NCBI GenBank assembly: GCA_900769345.1
Contig: CAAGGJ010000136.1
Span: 1-13,845 of the forward strand
Source: Bacteroidales bacterium
Lineage (GTDB): Bacteria > Bacteroidota > Bacteroidia > Bacteroidales > Muribaculaceae
Length of the DNA stretch: 13,845 nt
Reading direction: 5' to 3'
Every line of letters starts with the position of its first letter. The stretch's first letter is position 1. Shown here piece after piece: positions 7,402 to 13,845 of this stretch. The translations under genes and the position numbers were made by a program. The notes under the pieces are model-generated. The model did no database searches, had not been told where the DNA came from, and saw only the letters and a list, made by a program, of their open reading frames with translations.

Positions 7402-8333
7402 TTTTTTAAAACACGATAAACCATTGAAACAATATCGCGATTATTATATAATCCCGATTTAACAATCATTGGCAAGAGCGCAAATCTACGCCACCATGCA
7501 ACCACCCTAATCATCTGCACAACAAGCATCCTGCGATATACCGCATAATTTGTTTTACAGAATCTTAGTTGGAATTCTTCCACCTCGCCTTTTGCAAACG
7601 GTAATGTCACCATTATCTCATCAAACCATTTCACATACCGCAGAAAAGCATTCACTTTTTTCCTTACAAGCCGATAATTGTTTTTGCTTGATATATTAAT
7701 ATCCGAATAGCGAAACCTAACCAATATTTCCTGCGAATTTACAACACCGTTGCGCGCCATCATGATTGCAGATGCCGCATCCGCCCCCCACGCCAACGGC
7801 AAGCTAACAAAGCCTTTGTTATTTCTTAACACCTCAGCACGAAATATATAATGCGGTATACCGCTAATCCAGTTAAATCCAACAATTCGATTAAGGAACT
7901 CTACAAAAGTCATTCGTTCCTTGTAATCGTAATCAAGCTTTATAATACCCTTGTCATTAAATGTCAAAATCCTTGCATGAAACAAATCAACTTCAGGATA
8001 CTTTTCAATCAAGGGGACAAAGGTTTCAAGGAAATTTGGTTCGTAAATGTCGTCATCGGTGGCAAGAATAACATATTCGCCACGAGCATAACTCAAGCAC
8101 TTGTTCCACTGTGCCACCAAGTCGGTGCCGCCTATGTTTCGCTCGTTCTCATAATAACGTATGCGAGCATCCGAATTATCTGCCACAATACCGGCGACAT
8201 CATCGGGCGAACAGTCGTTCACTATCACCAACTCGAAGTCGGTGACTGTTTGGGCCAAAATGCTTTGTATTGATTCTGCTAAAAACCGCCCCTTATATGC
8301 AGGCAGTATAAATGAAAACCTTGGGCAACTCAT
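7398..8333 (-). CDS. Family 2 glycosyltransferase (GT2)
   Basis: A 311-residue GT-A glycosyltransferase. FSFILPAYKG (6-15) opens the domain, followed by VNDCSPDD (38-45), a QWNKCLSYARGEYVILATDDD segment with the metal-binding DDD at 93-95, then an acceptor region rich in aromatic residues. The C-terminal 80 residues are basic and partly hydrophobic (MIRVVAWWRRFALLPMIV), which suggests membrane contact. The start and stop are both ATGA overlaps with neighbours. GC is about 50-53% at 8101-8220 but about 30% at 7681-7740. It is expected to add one sugar during repeat-unit assembly; the donor is unknown. Confidence 0.9.
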   Translation of the reverse strand: MSCPRFSFILPAYKGRFLAESIQSILAQTVTDFELVIVNDCSPDDVAGIVADNSDARIRYYENERNIGGTDLVAQWNKCLSYARGEYVILATDDDIYEPNFLETFVPLIEKYPEVDLFHARILTFNDKGIIKLDYDYKERMTFVEFLNRIVGFNWISGIPHYIFRAEVLRNNKGFVSLPLAWGADAASAIMMARNGVVNSQEILVRFRYSDINISSKNNYRLVRKKVNAFLRYVKWFDEIMVTLPFAKGEVEEFQLRFCKTNYAVYRRMLVVQMIRVVAWWRRFALLPMIVKSGLYNNRDIVSMVYRVLKK

Positions 8334-9322
8334 CTTTTTGGCAATCGGGATTTATGATTTCTTTTCTCCATTAGCCATCTTGCCATTTTTGATGGCAAGA
8401 TGGTTGTCAACCAATATTTTACTCTTTCTTGCACTGGCACAGGGCTAAATAACAATATATATTTGTTCGCAAATCTCAATTGATTTCTCCACATGTCAAA
8501 ATCATAATACTCAGGACTATAGAAATTTTTTTTTGACATAAAGCATAAATACGCAAAATATTTTTTATACTTATTGTACACATCCGAAGCATTCTGCTTG
8601 AAGTACTCACACAATGCTCCTGCACATATCATGCGTTCTTTATAACTATCTATGTTAATCTTATGACACATTGAGCTTTGGTTTTGGCAATTGTAGTGAT
8701 AAAACGCTTTGTTTATAATCACCGTGCGGGAAGATAAGCTACGAGCCCTCAATGTTATTCCCATATCTTCCCAGTGATTTGCACCTAATATAAAATCTAT
8801 TTTTTTCGCCCTAATGAATTCCAATTTAAACAACTTATTCCATATTGCTGAAAAAGGCACTCCCTCCATATGTAAATAATTAAAAACCTTGTTTTTTGTT
8901 TCATTATCATAAGGATAAACACATTCTTCAGCTATGCTATCTCTCTCACAAAAAACGCCACAACACACTAAATCAGCATCCGACTTTATAGCAGACTCGT
9001 ACATCTTTTCATACATATCATGTTCGCACCAATCATCGCTGTCACAAAATCCCAAATATTCGCCTGTTACAGCTTCCATTCCCTTTGCTCTTGTATATGC
9101 CGATCCTTTGTTTTGTTCATTGCGTAAAAGTACAACTTGAGACGCCCTCTCGGGATATTCTTCTATTACGCGCATTAACACATCCACCGAATTATCTGGA
9201 GAGCAATCATCAATAAAAACAAACTCCATATCGTCAAGAGTCTGCGAGAATAAACTACGAGTACATCTTTCGATATACTTTTCAGCCTTATAAATAGGGA
9301 TAATTACTGATACTAAAGCCAT
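8330..9322 (-). CDS. Family 2 glycosyltransferase (GT2)
   Basis: A 330-residue GT2 enzyme: VSVIIPIYKAEKYIERC (4-20), FIDDCSPDNS (36-45), the metal-binding CDSDDW (93-98) and the acceptor-side HWEDMG (183-188). This motif set and the cysteine-rich CCGVFCERD segment resemble capsule and exopolysaccharide GT2s of the Bacteroidales. It starts six bases after the flippase stop and ends in an ATGA overlap. Unlike the other GT2 genes here, the first 60 bases are AT-rich (about 37% GC), so it looks AT-rich throughout. Close to the 3' end the coding sequence contains a perfect 12-bp inverted repeat (8375-8403), described separately. Confidence 0.9.
   Translation of the reverse strand: MALVSVIIPIYKAEKYIERCTRSLFSQTLDDMEFVFIDDCSPDNSVDVLMRVIEEYPERASQVVLLRNEQNKGSAYTRAKGMEAVTGEYLGFCDSDDWCEHDMYEKMYESAIKSDADLVCCGVFCERDSIAEECVYPYDNETKNKVFNYLHMEGVPFSAIWNKLFKLEFIRAKKIDFILGANHWEDMGITLRARSLSSRTVIINKAFYHYNCQNQSSMCHKINIDSYKERMICAGALCEYFKQNASDVYNKYKKYFAYLCFMSKKNFYSPEYYDFDMWRNQLRFANKYILLFSPVPVQERVKYWLTTILPSKMARWLMEKRNHKSRLPKR
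8375..8403 (-). other. Strong hairpin inside the 3' end of a GT2 gene
   Basis: Perfect 12-bp arms CCATCTTGCCAT (8375-8386) and ATGGCAAGATGG (8392-8403) with a 5-base loop. It is coding, spanning ILPSKMARW near the protein's C-terminus, and ends about 45 bases before the stop/start overlap with the next GT2. There is no U-run after it on the minus strand, so it is not a standard terminator. It could be an mRNA processing or stability element, or chance. Confidence 0.6.
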
Positions 9323-9328
9323 CTACAT

Positions 9329-10861
9329 TTATCTTTTAACAATACGATACACAAATCTTCTAAAACAAGGTTCAACAGCAAATAATAACAATGCAGAAGC
9401 AACACCAGCAATTACAAAGTAAACTGCAGTATTATATACCCAGCCAATCCATCCCGAATAAATAGCTATCGGCACATAATTCTTACATCCCCAAGATGTT
9501 AACACTGCTACAGCCGTTAATACTATTAAATATTTTACAAATCTATACCAATATTTTAAAACACTCATTTTAAAACCACGCGAAAACAAGAAATACGGTT
9601 TCCATAAAAAGACAATCACAGATAATGAGAATACCGGACCTATTAATATGCCTTTTAATCCCCAAAAATAGCCAAATCCACACGATGACGCCAGAAAAAG
9701 ACAAGCTTCCACTATTGGAGCCCACACATCTTGGTACATACCATGACCACCAATAAAACAATCTGTAGTGCCTCTTGCAACAGACATAAATAAATTTAAG
9801 CTTATCAGAAACACAACTGTGTCATCGAGGGGGAACTGGTTCCCAAGCCAAACACTTATAAACGGAGATGCCGAGTAAAAGAATGTCGATGCAAACACCA
9901 TTGCCACAAGCATACGCATTGACAGCAATTCCACATATAACGCATATGTGCGTTGGTTATCTTTTTCCGATATCAATCCTCCAACTCCTGCATTTGCACT
10001 ATCAAGTGTGCTCTGCAAAAGTCCAACAAGGAGAACTGTAATAGTGGTATAGTTCGTATACAATGTAACAGTTGTAAGGTTCACAAACGCATATACAAGA
10101 AATGGGGTTAATTGAAACTGAACAAACGAGACTATTCTATGAATAAATATTTGCTTAACCTTCGTTACTATAACCGGATACTTTTTCAGTAACACCCGAC
10201 CTTGTTTTATATCACTCTTCAACCACGGATAAACTTTATCAATGCGCTTATTCAATATCCAGGAATAAACCACGCCAAACACTAACCCTATTGCAAAATA
10301 AAGAATAAAACTCTTATAATAAAGAGCTACAGCTATTTGTATAATGGTTTTTATCGTATTTATAATTTGCATCCATCCTGTCACTTCATATTGACGTTGG
10401 TCGGCATACAACAAAGTTAATCGGTAATTTATAAAATAGGTAAACAATGACGTGGCAAGTAACGTATAATAGCCAAAATACAAAACAATCCAACTAAAAC
10501 CTGTGTTTGGGAAAATCAAAGGCAAAAAGAATGAAACTATTATGCCTCCTCCCAAAATAATCTTGCCTATGACATTATACAAAAATCCAAAAACAGAAAT
10601 TATCTCATTTATTTCTCCCTTATCACCCCGTGTAATTGGAGCATATAATGAAAATGCCACAGCAATACCTACGCCCAACTCAACGAGGTTTAGGAAACTA
10701 AGAACACTCTGCATAGAGCCAACAAGCCCAAGGAAATCTGCCCCCAACTGGTTGATAAATACCTTCCTTGAGAAGAATGTGACAGCCAGCGACACAAAGT
10801 AGCAAATAAAACTCACTTTGGCATTCAAGATGCTCTTATGTACTCGCGATTCTGATTGCAT
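9329..10861 (-). CDS. wzx: Wzx-type polysaccharide flippase (MOP superfamily)
   Basis: A 510-residue integral membrane protein with about 12-14 hydrophobic segments, the usual size for Wzx/PST transporters. It starts with a short polar tail and SILNAKVSFICYFVSLAVTFFSRKVFINQLGADFLGL, a typical first-helix region of this group. Helices follow at regular intervals, with positively charged cytoplasmic loops (LNKRIDKVYPWLKSDIKQGRVLLKKYP). It should move the undecaprenyl-linked repeat unit to the periplasmic leaflet, so the locus is of Wzx/Wzy rather than ABC type. It lies 9 bases after the GT39-like gene and 6 bases before a GT2, consistent with one transcript. Most of the gene is AT-rich. Confidence 0.9.
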   Translation of the reverse strand: MQSESRVHKSILNAKVSFICYFVSLAVTFFSRKVFINQLGADFLGLVGSMQSVLSFLNLVELGVGIAVAFSLYAPITRGDKGEINEIISVFGFLYNVIGKIILGGGIIVSFFLPLIFPNTGFSWIVLYFGYYTLLATSLFTYFINYRLTLLYADQRQYEVTGWMQIINTIKTIIQIAVALYYKSFILYFAIGLVFGVVYSWILNKRIDKVYPWLKSDIKQGRVLLKKYPVIVTKVKQIFIHRIVSFVQFQLTPFLVYAFVNLTTVTLYTNYTTITVLLVGLLQSTLDSANAGVGGLISEKDNQRTYALYVELLSMRMLVAMVFASTFFYSASPFISVWLGNQFPLDDTVVFLISLNLFMSVARGTTDCFIGGHGMYQDVWAPIVEACLFLASSCGFGYFWGLKGILIGPVFSLSVIVFLWKPYFLFSRGFKMSVLKYWYRFVKYLIVLTAVAVLTSWGCKNYVPIAIYSGWIGWVYNTAVYFVIAGVASALLLFAVEPCFRRFVYRIVKR

Positions 10862-10870
10862 TGTTTTAGA

Positions 10871-12343
10871 TTATTCCTGTTTTAAGGCATATACGTCCAT
10901 ATATTTGTCATTGTGATAATACATGGTATGGATTTTTTCATAATTATATTGCTCAAGCAGTTTCGCGCAATCGTGCGTATATTCTCTATTCAGGTCAAGA
11001 AATACATAATCACATAAATGATTAATCGCACAATCTTCATTGTTCTTTATCATTTCTTCTGTTGCCCTATTTTGACGCGACCAGTATTTGCAAGCCGGCA
11101 AGGAATTGGCTGTTATGCCAAACCCGTTTTCCATGCCAAAATACAGCACCTTAATATCCTTTTTTCCGGCAAAACAACGCTCCATTGCATCATATTCTTT
11201 TGACATAATCGAGTCGTTAATCGAGCATGGCATGTACAATGAATTCCAAAATAACGCTCCTGTTCCCAAAAATCCGACAATCCAATATAGCCTATCAAAC
11301 CTATGATACTTTATTAATAAATATAATGCCATCCAAATACCATATATCATTAGTATCTTATAATAATATACCCAATTACTGCTATAATTAATGGCTATAA
11401 AACTTAACACAATTAATACTGACGGCACATAACAATATGCTCTTTTTATACAATTCGAAACACCCAAACAAAACAAACCCAAACAAAACAAGACAATTGC
11501 AAGAATCCTGTTAGAAAAAAAGCCTCTTAGATTTCCATAACTAAACGATAACAGGGAAGACCTGCCGTCTCTTACTTTTATCGTTTGCAGGGTGTTGATA
11601 AAGTATTCCTGAATAAAGGCGGAGAAGTTGCCATGAATCAAGAAACAGATGAGGAACGGCAGTGAGAGAGCGGCGAAACCGGCGGCACAGGCAAGCAGCG
11701 GACGCCACACGTTGCCACGCTCTCGCAACAGGTGGTAGAGCCCGATTGCCGGAAAGATGCAGCACATGGCTGTGATGTTGTACTTTATCAGCAAGGTGCC
11801 GGCAAGCGATATGCCAAAGGCAAAAAAGGCTATCCGTTCGTCACGTTCGGTATGCTCGACGTATAATATCCTGCACAGCTGCCACAGCGATAGGGCTGCG
11901 AAAAACATACCAAAATCCTCGGCTCGCGTTTCGTCGTGCGTGATGGGATTGAAAATCGCCACCGATGTCAGCAACACCGCCAATAGTGCTTGGCTGCGCT
12001 GCGCAACAAACAGGCGGGCTGTTTTAAACAGAAAATAGAATGTGCCCGAATACACCACCACCGACACCCAGAACACGCCGTGATAGTCGTAATGACTCAG
12101 CAGATAGCCTACGCCATAGATGAGCCACAATAGCGGACCTTTGCTGTCGGCAAAGTCGACGTACGGCACCATGCCGTTCATCCACGCCTTGCCACACATA
12201 AAGAACCATGCCGAGTCGCAGCGCGGACCGAGCAAATAGAGGTATGAGTCGCGCGACAGCAGCATCATTATCGCAGTTGCCATCACCAGCATTATCAACC
12301 AGTTAGCCGCCGGGCGGTCGGGTATCCTTTTCAATAAATTCAT
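10871..12343 (-). CDS. GT39/PMT-like (GT-C) membrane glycosyltransferase
   Basis: A 490-residue polytopic membrane protein with about 10-12 hydrophobic segments and a soluble C-terminal tail (about 395-490). After the first helix comes GPRCDSAWFF (39-48), with Asp43 in the place of the catalytic acidic residue of GT-C enzymes. GMVPYVDFADSKGPL (57-71) is the typical 'G..PY.D....KGPL' loop, and THDETRAEDFG (135-145) is a second acidic loop. Such enzymes use polyprenyl-phosphate sugars at the periplasmic side. A Wzy-like polymerase is a weaker alternative. ATG 12343 overlaps the upstream small ORF as ATGA. The gene is sharply mosaic: about 62% GC at 11641-11760 (N-terminal half) and 22-27% at 11281-11400 (C-terminal half). 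Confidence 0.75.
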   Translation of the reverse strand: MNLLKRIPDRPAANWLIMLVMATAIMMLLSRDSYLYLLGPRCDSAWFFMCGKAWMNGMVPYVDFADSKGPLLWLIYGVGYLLSHYDYHGVFWVSVVVYSGTFYFLFKTARLFVAQRSQALLAVLLTSVAIFNPITHDETRAEDFGMFFAALSLWQLCRILYVEHTERDERIAFFAFGISLAGTLLIKYNITAMCCIFPAIGLYHLLRERGNVWRPLLACAAGFAALSLPFLICFLIHGNFSAFIQEYFINTLQTIKVRDGRSSLLSFSYGNLRGFFSNRILAIVLFCLGLFCLGVSNCIKRAYCYVPSVLIVLSFIAINYSSNWVYYYKILMIYGIWMALYLLIKYHRFDRLYWIVGFLGTGALFWNSLYMPCSINDSIMSKEYDAMERCFAGKKDIKVLYFGMENGFGITANSLPACKYWSRQNRATEEMIKNNEDCAINHLCDYVFLDLNREYTHDCAKLLEQYNYEKIHTMYYHNDKYMDVYALKQE

Positions 12344-12531
12344 AGTCTGTTCTTAACGTATTGTTCAACGTTATGCGAAAGCAGTTTTACACAATTCTTG
12401 GGGTCATCGCCTCTGTGATGAGACGACGTATCATAAGAATATGTAGCAAGGTTATTACGCCAGCGGATGGCACTATCACAGTAGTCATAAGCGTTAGTAA
12501 GTAACCTCGTTTTGCGTTGATATATTTGCAT
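12340..12531 (-). CDS. Small hypothetical ORF leading the operon (63 aa)
   Basis: I do not recognise this 63-residue reading frame. It is polar and basic, rich in Tyr, Asn and Arg (for example MQIYQRKTRLLTNAYDY), with no signal peptide or membrane segment. Its ATG lies about 20 bases downstream of the promoter -7 box, inside an 8-bp hairpin. Its TGA overlaps the GT39-like ATG as ATGA, like most joins in the operon. An in-frame TGA two codons before the ATG means it is not the tail of a longer frame here. It may be a translated leader that couples translation to the first large gene, or a chance ORF in the 5' leader. Confidence 0.4.
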   Translation of the reverse strand: MQIYQRKTRLLTNAYDYCDSAIRWRNNLATYSYDTSSHHRGDDPKNCVKLLSHNVEQYVKNRL

Positions 12532-12537
12532 ATATCA
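12518..12537 (-). promoter_or_regulatory. Leader hairpin enclosing the small-ORF start codon
   Basis: On the minus strand, arms TGATATAT and ATATATCA are perfectly complementary around a GCAA tetraloop, which is of the stable GNRA type. The ATG of the small ORF (12531-12529) straddles the 5' arm and the loop. It would form within the first 30 or so bases of the transcript and could limit ribosome access or protect the 5' end. The stem is AT-rich, so it should be modest in strength. Confidence 0.5.
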
Positions 12538-12550
12538 CATATTTACTCTA

Positions 12551-12558
12551 CAAAGATA
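12551..12558 (-). promoter_or_regulatory. Promoter -7 box (TATCTTTG) of the polysaccharide operon
   Basis: TATCTTTG matches the Bacteroidetes -7 consensus TAnnTTTG exactly. No TTTG lies at the expected -33 distance (the bases there read AGTGTT), so activity may depend on a regulator. It lies about 200 bases upstream of the GT39-like start. The rest of the space up to the tRNA terminator (12559-12660) is AT-rich, and I see no gene or antitermination gene in it. Confidence 0.6.
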
Positions 12559-12577
12559 ATCATTTATGTGATGATTA
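12557..12577. promoter_or_regulatory. 21-bp dyad in the promoter spacer, candidate operator
   Basis: Perfect 7-bp arms TAATCAT (12557-12563) and ATGATTA (12571-12577) are separated by 7 bases. The dyad overlaps the upstream edge of the -7 box by two bases and fills most of the spacer. The size and symmetry fit a dimeric repressor or activator site. No regulator gene is present in the window. Confidence 0.45.
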
Positions 12578-12660
12578 ACACTCTGTAGGCATCACAAATT
12601 TGCTACAATCGACAAAAAACCAATGGGCAACGTGCGAAAAAATTCATGCAAACACAATAA

Positions 12661-12690
12661 ACGCAAAAGAGCAGCCATGCTGGCTGCTCT
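12661..12690 (-). terminator. Intrinsic terminator after tRNA-Gln
   Basis: Minus-strand stem AGAGCAGCC / GGCTGCTCT (9 bp, 5-base loop) runs directly into TTTT then GCG and another T-rich stretch. It starts 8 bases after the tRNA 3' end. It should insulate the polysaccharide operon from tyrS/tRNA transcription. Confidence 0.8.
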
Positions 12691-12697
12691 CTCACCG

Positions 12698-12768
12698 TTG
12701 TCTTACCAGGATTCGAACCTAGACAGGCAGAACCAAAAACTGCAGTGCTACCATTACACCATAAGACA
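12698..12768 (-). tRNA. tRNA-Gln (anticodon UUG)
   Basis: A 71-base cloverleaf: acceptor TGTCTTA/TAAGACA (7 perfect pairs), D arm GTGT/GCAC, anticodon arm GCAGT/TCTGC with loop TTTTGGT giving anticodon TTG, variable CTGT, T arm CTAGG/CCTGG with loop TTCGAAT, discriminator A. CCA is not encoded (the next bases read CGG). The top-to-loop pair of the anticodon stem (31-39) is a U-U mismatch; otherwise pairing is complete. It lies 80 bases after tyrS and has its own promoter. Confidence 0.95.
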
Positions 12769-12806
12769 ATCTTAACAAGCGAGACTCATCGTCCCATTTG
12801 CGAGTG

Positions 12807-12838
12807 CAAATTTAAGGGTAAAAATCCATTTGTGCAAA
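12807..12838 (-). promoter_or_regulatory. Promoter of tRNA-Gln
   Basis: -33 box TTTG (12838-12835), 20-bp spacer, -7 box TAAATTTG (12814-12807), a full match to the Bacteroidetes sigma-factor consensus TTTG/TAnnTTTG. The tRNA begins about 38 bases downstream of the -7 box. It starts only 11 bases beyond the tyrS stop. Confidence 0.7.
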
Positions 12839-12848
12839 TTTTTTCGCC

Positions 12849-13823
12849 TTATTTTGCAATTATCAGGTAATAATTTTTCTTTCCGCGTTGTGCAAGTATG
12901 TATTTCCCGTTCAACAGATGCTCGGTGCCTATCACTGCATTGGCATCGGTGAGCTTCTCTTTGTTCACCGACACGCCGCCGCCCTGGGTGAGTTTGCGCA
13001 TCTCGCCTTTCGAGGCAAACACTGCGGTTGCGCCGGCAAGCAGTTCGATGGCAGGGATGCCTGCTTCGATTACGTCTTTGCTGACCTCGAATTGTGGAAC
13101 GCCTTCAAACACCGACAGCAGTGTATCCTCGTCGATGCGGTGCAGAATATCTTGAGCCTTGTTTGAGAACAGAATCTGCGATGCCTCAACGGCTGCCTCA
13201 TAGTCGGCGGCGCTGTGCACCATGGTGGTGAGTTCCTTGGCGAGGCGCTTTTGCAGCGGGCGCTGGCTTGGGTCGGCAGCTTGCTCAGCCACCAAAGCCT
13301 CAATCTCCTCGCGAGTGAGCGAAGTGAAAATCTTGATGTATTTTTCGGCGTCGGCATCGCTCACGTTCAGCCAGAACTGATAGAACTTATACGGCGATGT
13401 GCGCTTAGGGTCGAGCCATACGTTGCCGCTTTCGGTCTTACCGAACTTGCCGCCGTCGGCTTTGGTGATGAGCGGACAGGTGAGAGCGTAGGCTTCGCCG
13501 CCTTCAACGCGGCGAATCAGTTCGGTGCCGGTGGTGATGTTGCCCCATTGGTCGCTACCGCCCAACTGCAGGCGGCAGCCATATTCGCGGTAGAGGTGCA
13601 GGAAGTCGTAGCCCTGAAGTAGCTGGTAAGAAAACTCGGTGAACGACATGCCGTGGTCGGCATTGGCGGCAAGGCGCTTCTTCACCGAATCCTTTGCCAT
13701 CATATAGTTTACGGTGATGTGCTTGCCTATGTCGCGAATGAAGTTCAAGAATCCATATCCCTTCATCCAGTCGTAGTTGTTCACCAGCACAGCCGCATTG
13801 GGGGCATCGCTGTCGAAATCAAG
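12849..13823 (-). CDS. tyrS: Tyrosyl-tRNA synthetase, 5'-truncated
   Basis: Joins tyrosine to tRNA-Tyr. The visible native part is about 325 codons. It contains NNYDWM, the VNYMMAKDSVKKR segment, QGYDFLHLY, GGSDQWGN (about 88-95 of the visible part), and KFGKT (about 126-130), the bacterial TyrS form of the KMSKS loop. The C-terminal S4 RNA-binding domain includes GGVSVNKEKL. The family is about 420-430 residues, so roughly 100 N-terminal residues, including the HIGH motif, are missing beyond the contig edge. A GTG-initiated frame could be drawn from 13838, but its first five residues (MLFRS) are adapter translation and not protein. GC is about 63% at 13261-13320. The TAA stop is at 12851-12849. 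Confidence 0.95.
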   Translation of the reverse strand, partial: LDFDSDAPNAAVLVNNYDWMKGYGFLNFIRDIGKHITVNYMMAKDSVKKRLAANADHGMSFTEFSYQLLQGYDFLHLYREYGCRLQLGGSDQWGNITTGTELIRRVEGGEAYALTCPLITKADGGKFGKTESGNVWLDPKRTSPYKFYQFWLNVSDADAEKYIKIFTSLTREEIEALVAEQAADPSQRPLQKRLAKELTTMVHSAADYEAAVEASQILFSNKAQDILHRIDEDTLLSVFEGVPQFEVSKDVIEAGIPAIELLAGATAVFASKGEMRKLTQGGGVSVNKEKLTDANAVIGTEHLLNGKYILAQRGKKNYYLIIAK

Positions 13824-13845
13824 AGATCGGAAGAGCACACGTCTG
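13824..13845. other. Illumina TruSeq adapter remnant (artefact)
   Basis: The last 22 bases, starting AGATCGGAAGAGC, match the standard TruSeq adapter exactly, as known from memory. They interrupt tyrS, so this is untrimmed library sequence at a contig end and not genomic DNA. Confidence 0.95.

Noticed and set aside
12530..12560. Similarity between the promoter leader and the left-edge repeat (both contain ATATATCA then TATTTA)
   Set aside because: The match is short, gapped and AT-rich; not enough to claim shared origin.
12518..12577. Invertible promoter as in phase-variable Bacteroides capsule loci
   Set aside because: The inverted repeats are short local dyads with 4-7 base centres, not a matched pair flanking the promoter, and no recombinase gene is present.
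12698..12768. tRNA-Gln 3' end as an island attachment site
   Set aside because: I found no second copy of the tRNA end elsewhere in the window and no integrase; a partner site outside the window cannot be excluded.
13824..13838. GTG start of tyrS giving MLFRS
   Set aside because: These codons lie in adapter sequence, and TyrS needs about 100 more N-terminal residues.

Overview
The window looks like a complete metagenomic-type contig from a member of the Bacteroidales. The evidence is: a partial tyrS of Bacteroidales type; a tRNA-Gln with no encoded CCA; TAnnTTTG-type -7 promoter boxes, one with a TTTG -33 box at 20 bp; little sign of Shine-Dalgarno sites; and a surface-polysaccharide locus full of GT2/GT4 enzymes. 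The family (Muribaculaceae or Prevotellaceae would fit) is a guess. Both edges are artefactual or unresolved. The right edge ends in Illumina adapter sequence, and the left edge starts inside a repeat array.

Layout, read in the direction of transcription (every gene is on the minus strand, right to left): adapter remnant (13824-13845); 5'-truncated tyrS (13823-12849); a promoter, tRNA-Gln(UUG) and a strong intrinsic terminator (12838-12661); a regulatory region with a TAnnTTTG -7 box, a 21-bp dyad and a start-codon hairpin (12577-12518); a 63-codon small ORF; then an unbroken chain of polysaccharide genes down to 266. The chain is: GT39/GT-C-like membrane glycosyltransferase, Wzx-type flippase, GT2, GT2, left-handed beta-helix (LbH) acyltransferase, WcaE-like GT2, GT4, remnant of a GT2 start, LbH acyltransferase, GT2, CgeB-like GT, acyltransferase-3 broken by a frameshift, and a fucosyltransferase-like GT. 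The last 240 bases are a short-repeat array. Most joins are ATGA or similar stop/start overlaps, so the whole locus is probably one operon.

The genes fit assembly of one lipid-linked oligosaccharide repeat unit. Six or seven glycosyltransferases build it at the cytoplasmic face, two or three acyltransferases decorate it, and the flippase moves it across the inner membrane. No initiating sugar-phosphate transferase, clear Wzy polymerase, Wzc/Wza export gene or nucleotide-sugar synthesis gene is present, so these must lie elsewhere. Base composition is patchy: about 57-63% GC in tyrS, the fucosyltransferase-like gene and the start of the GT39-like gene, but 22-33% in parts of the central genes, with sharp shifts inside several genes.

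The most interesting structure is at 4096-4869. A LbH acyltransferase gene is flanked by 32-bp perfect direct repeats, both being the start of a GT2 gene. The upstream copy is a 20-codon remnant still joined to the preceding GT4 gene by ATGA. Recombination between the repeats would remove the acyltransferase and rebuild an in-frame GT2 gene fused to the same ATGA. It looks like a scar of cassette insertion, and possibly a reversible switch. Second, the acyltransferase-3 gene is one T short in a homopolymer, which breaks an otherwise intact gene.
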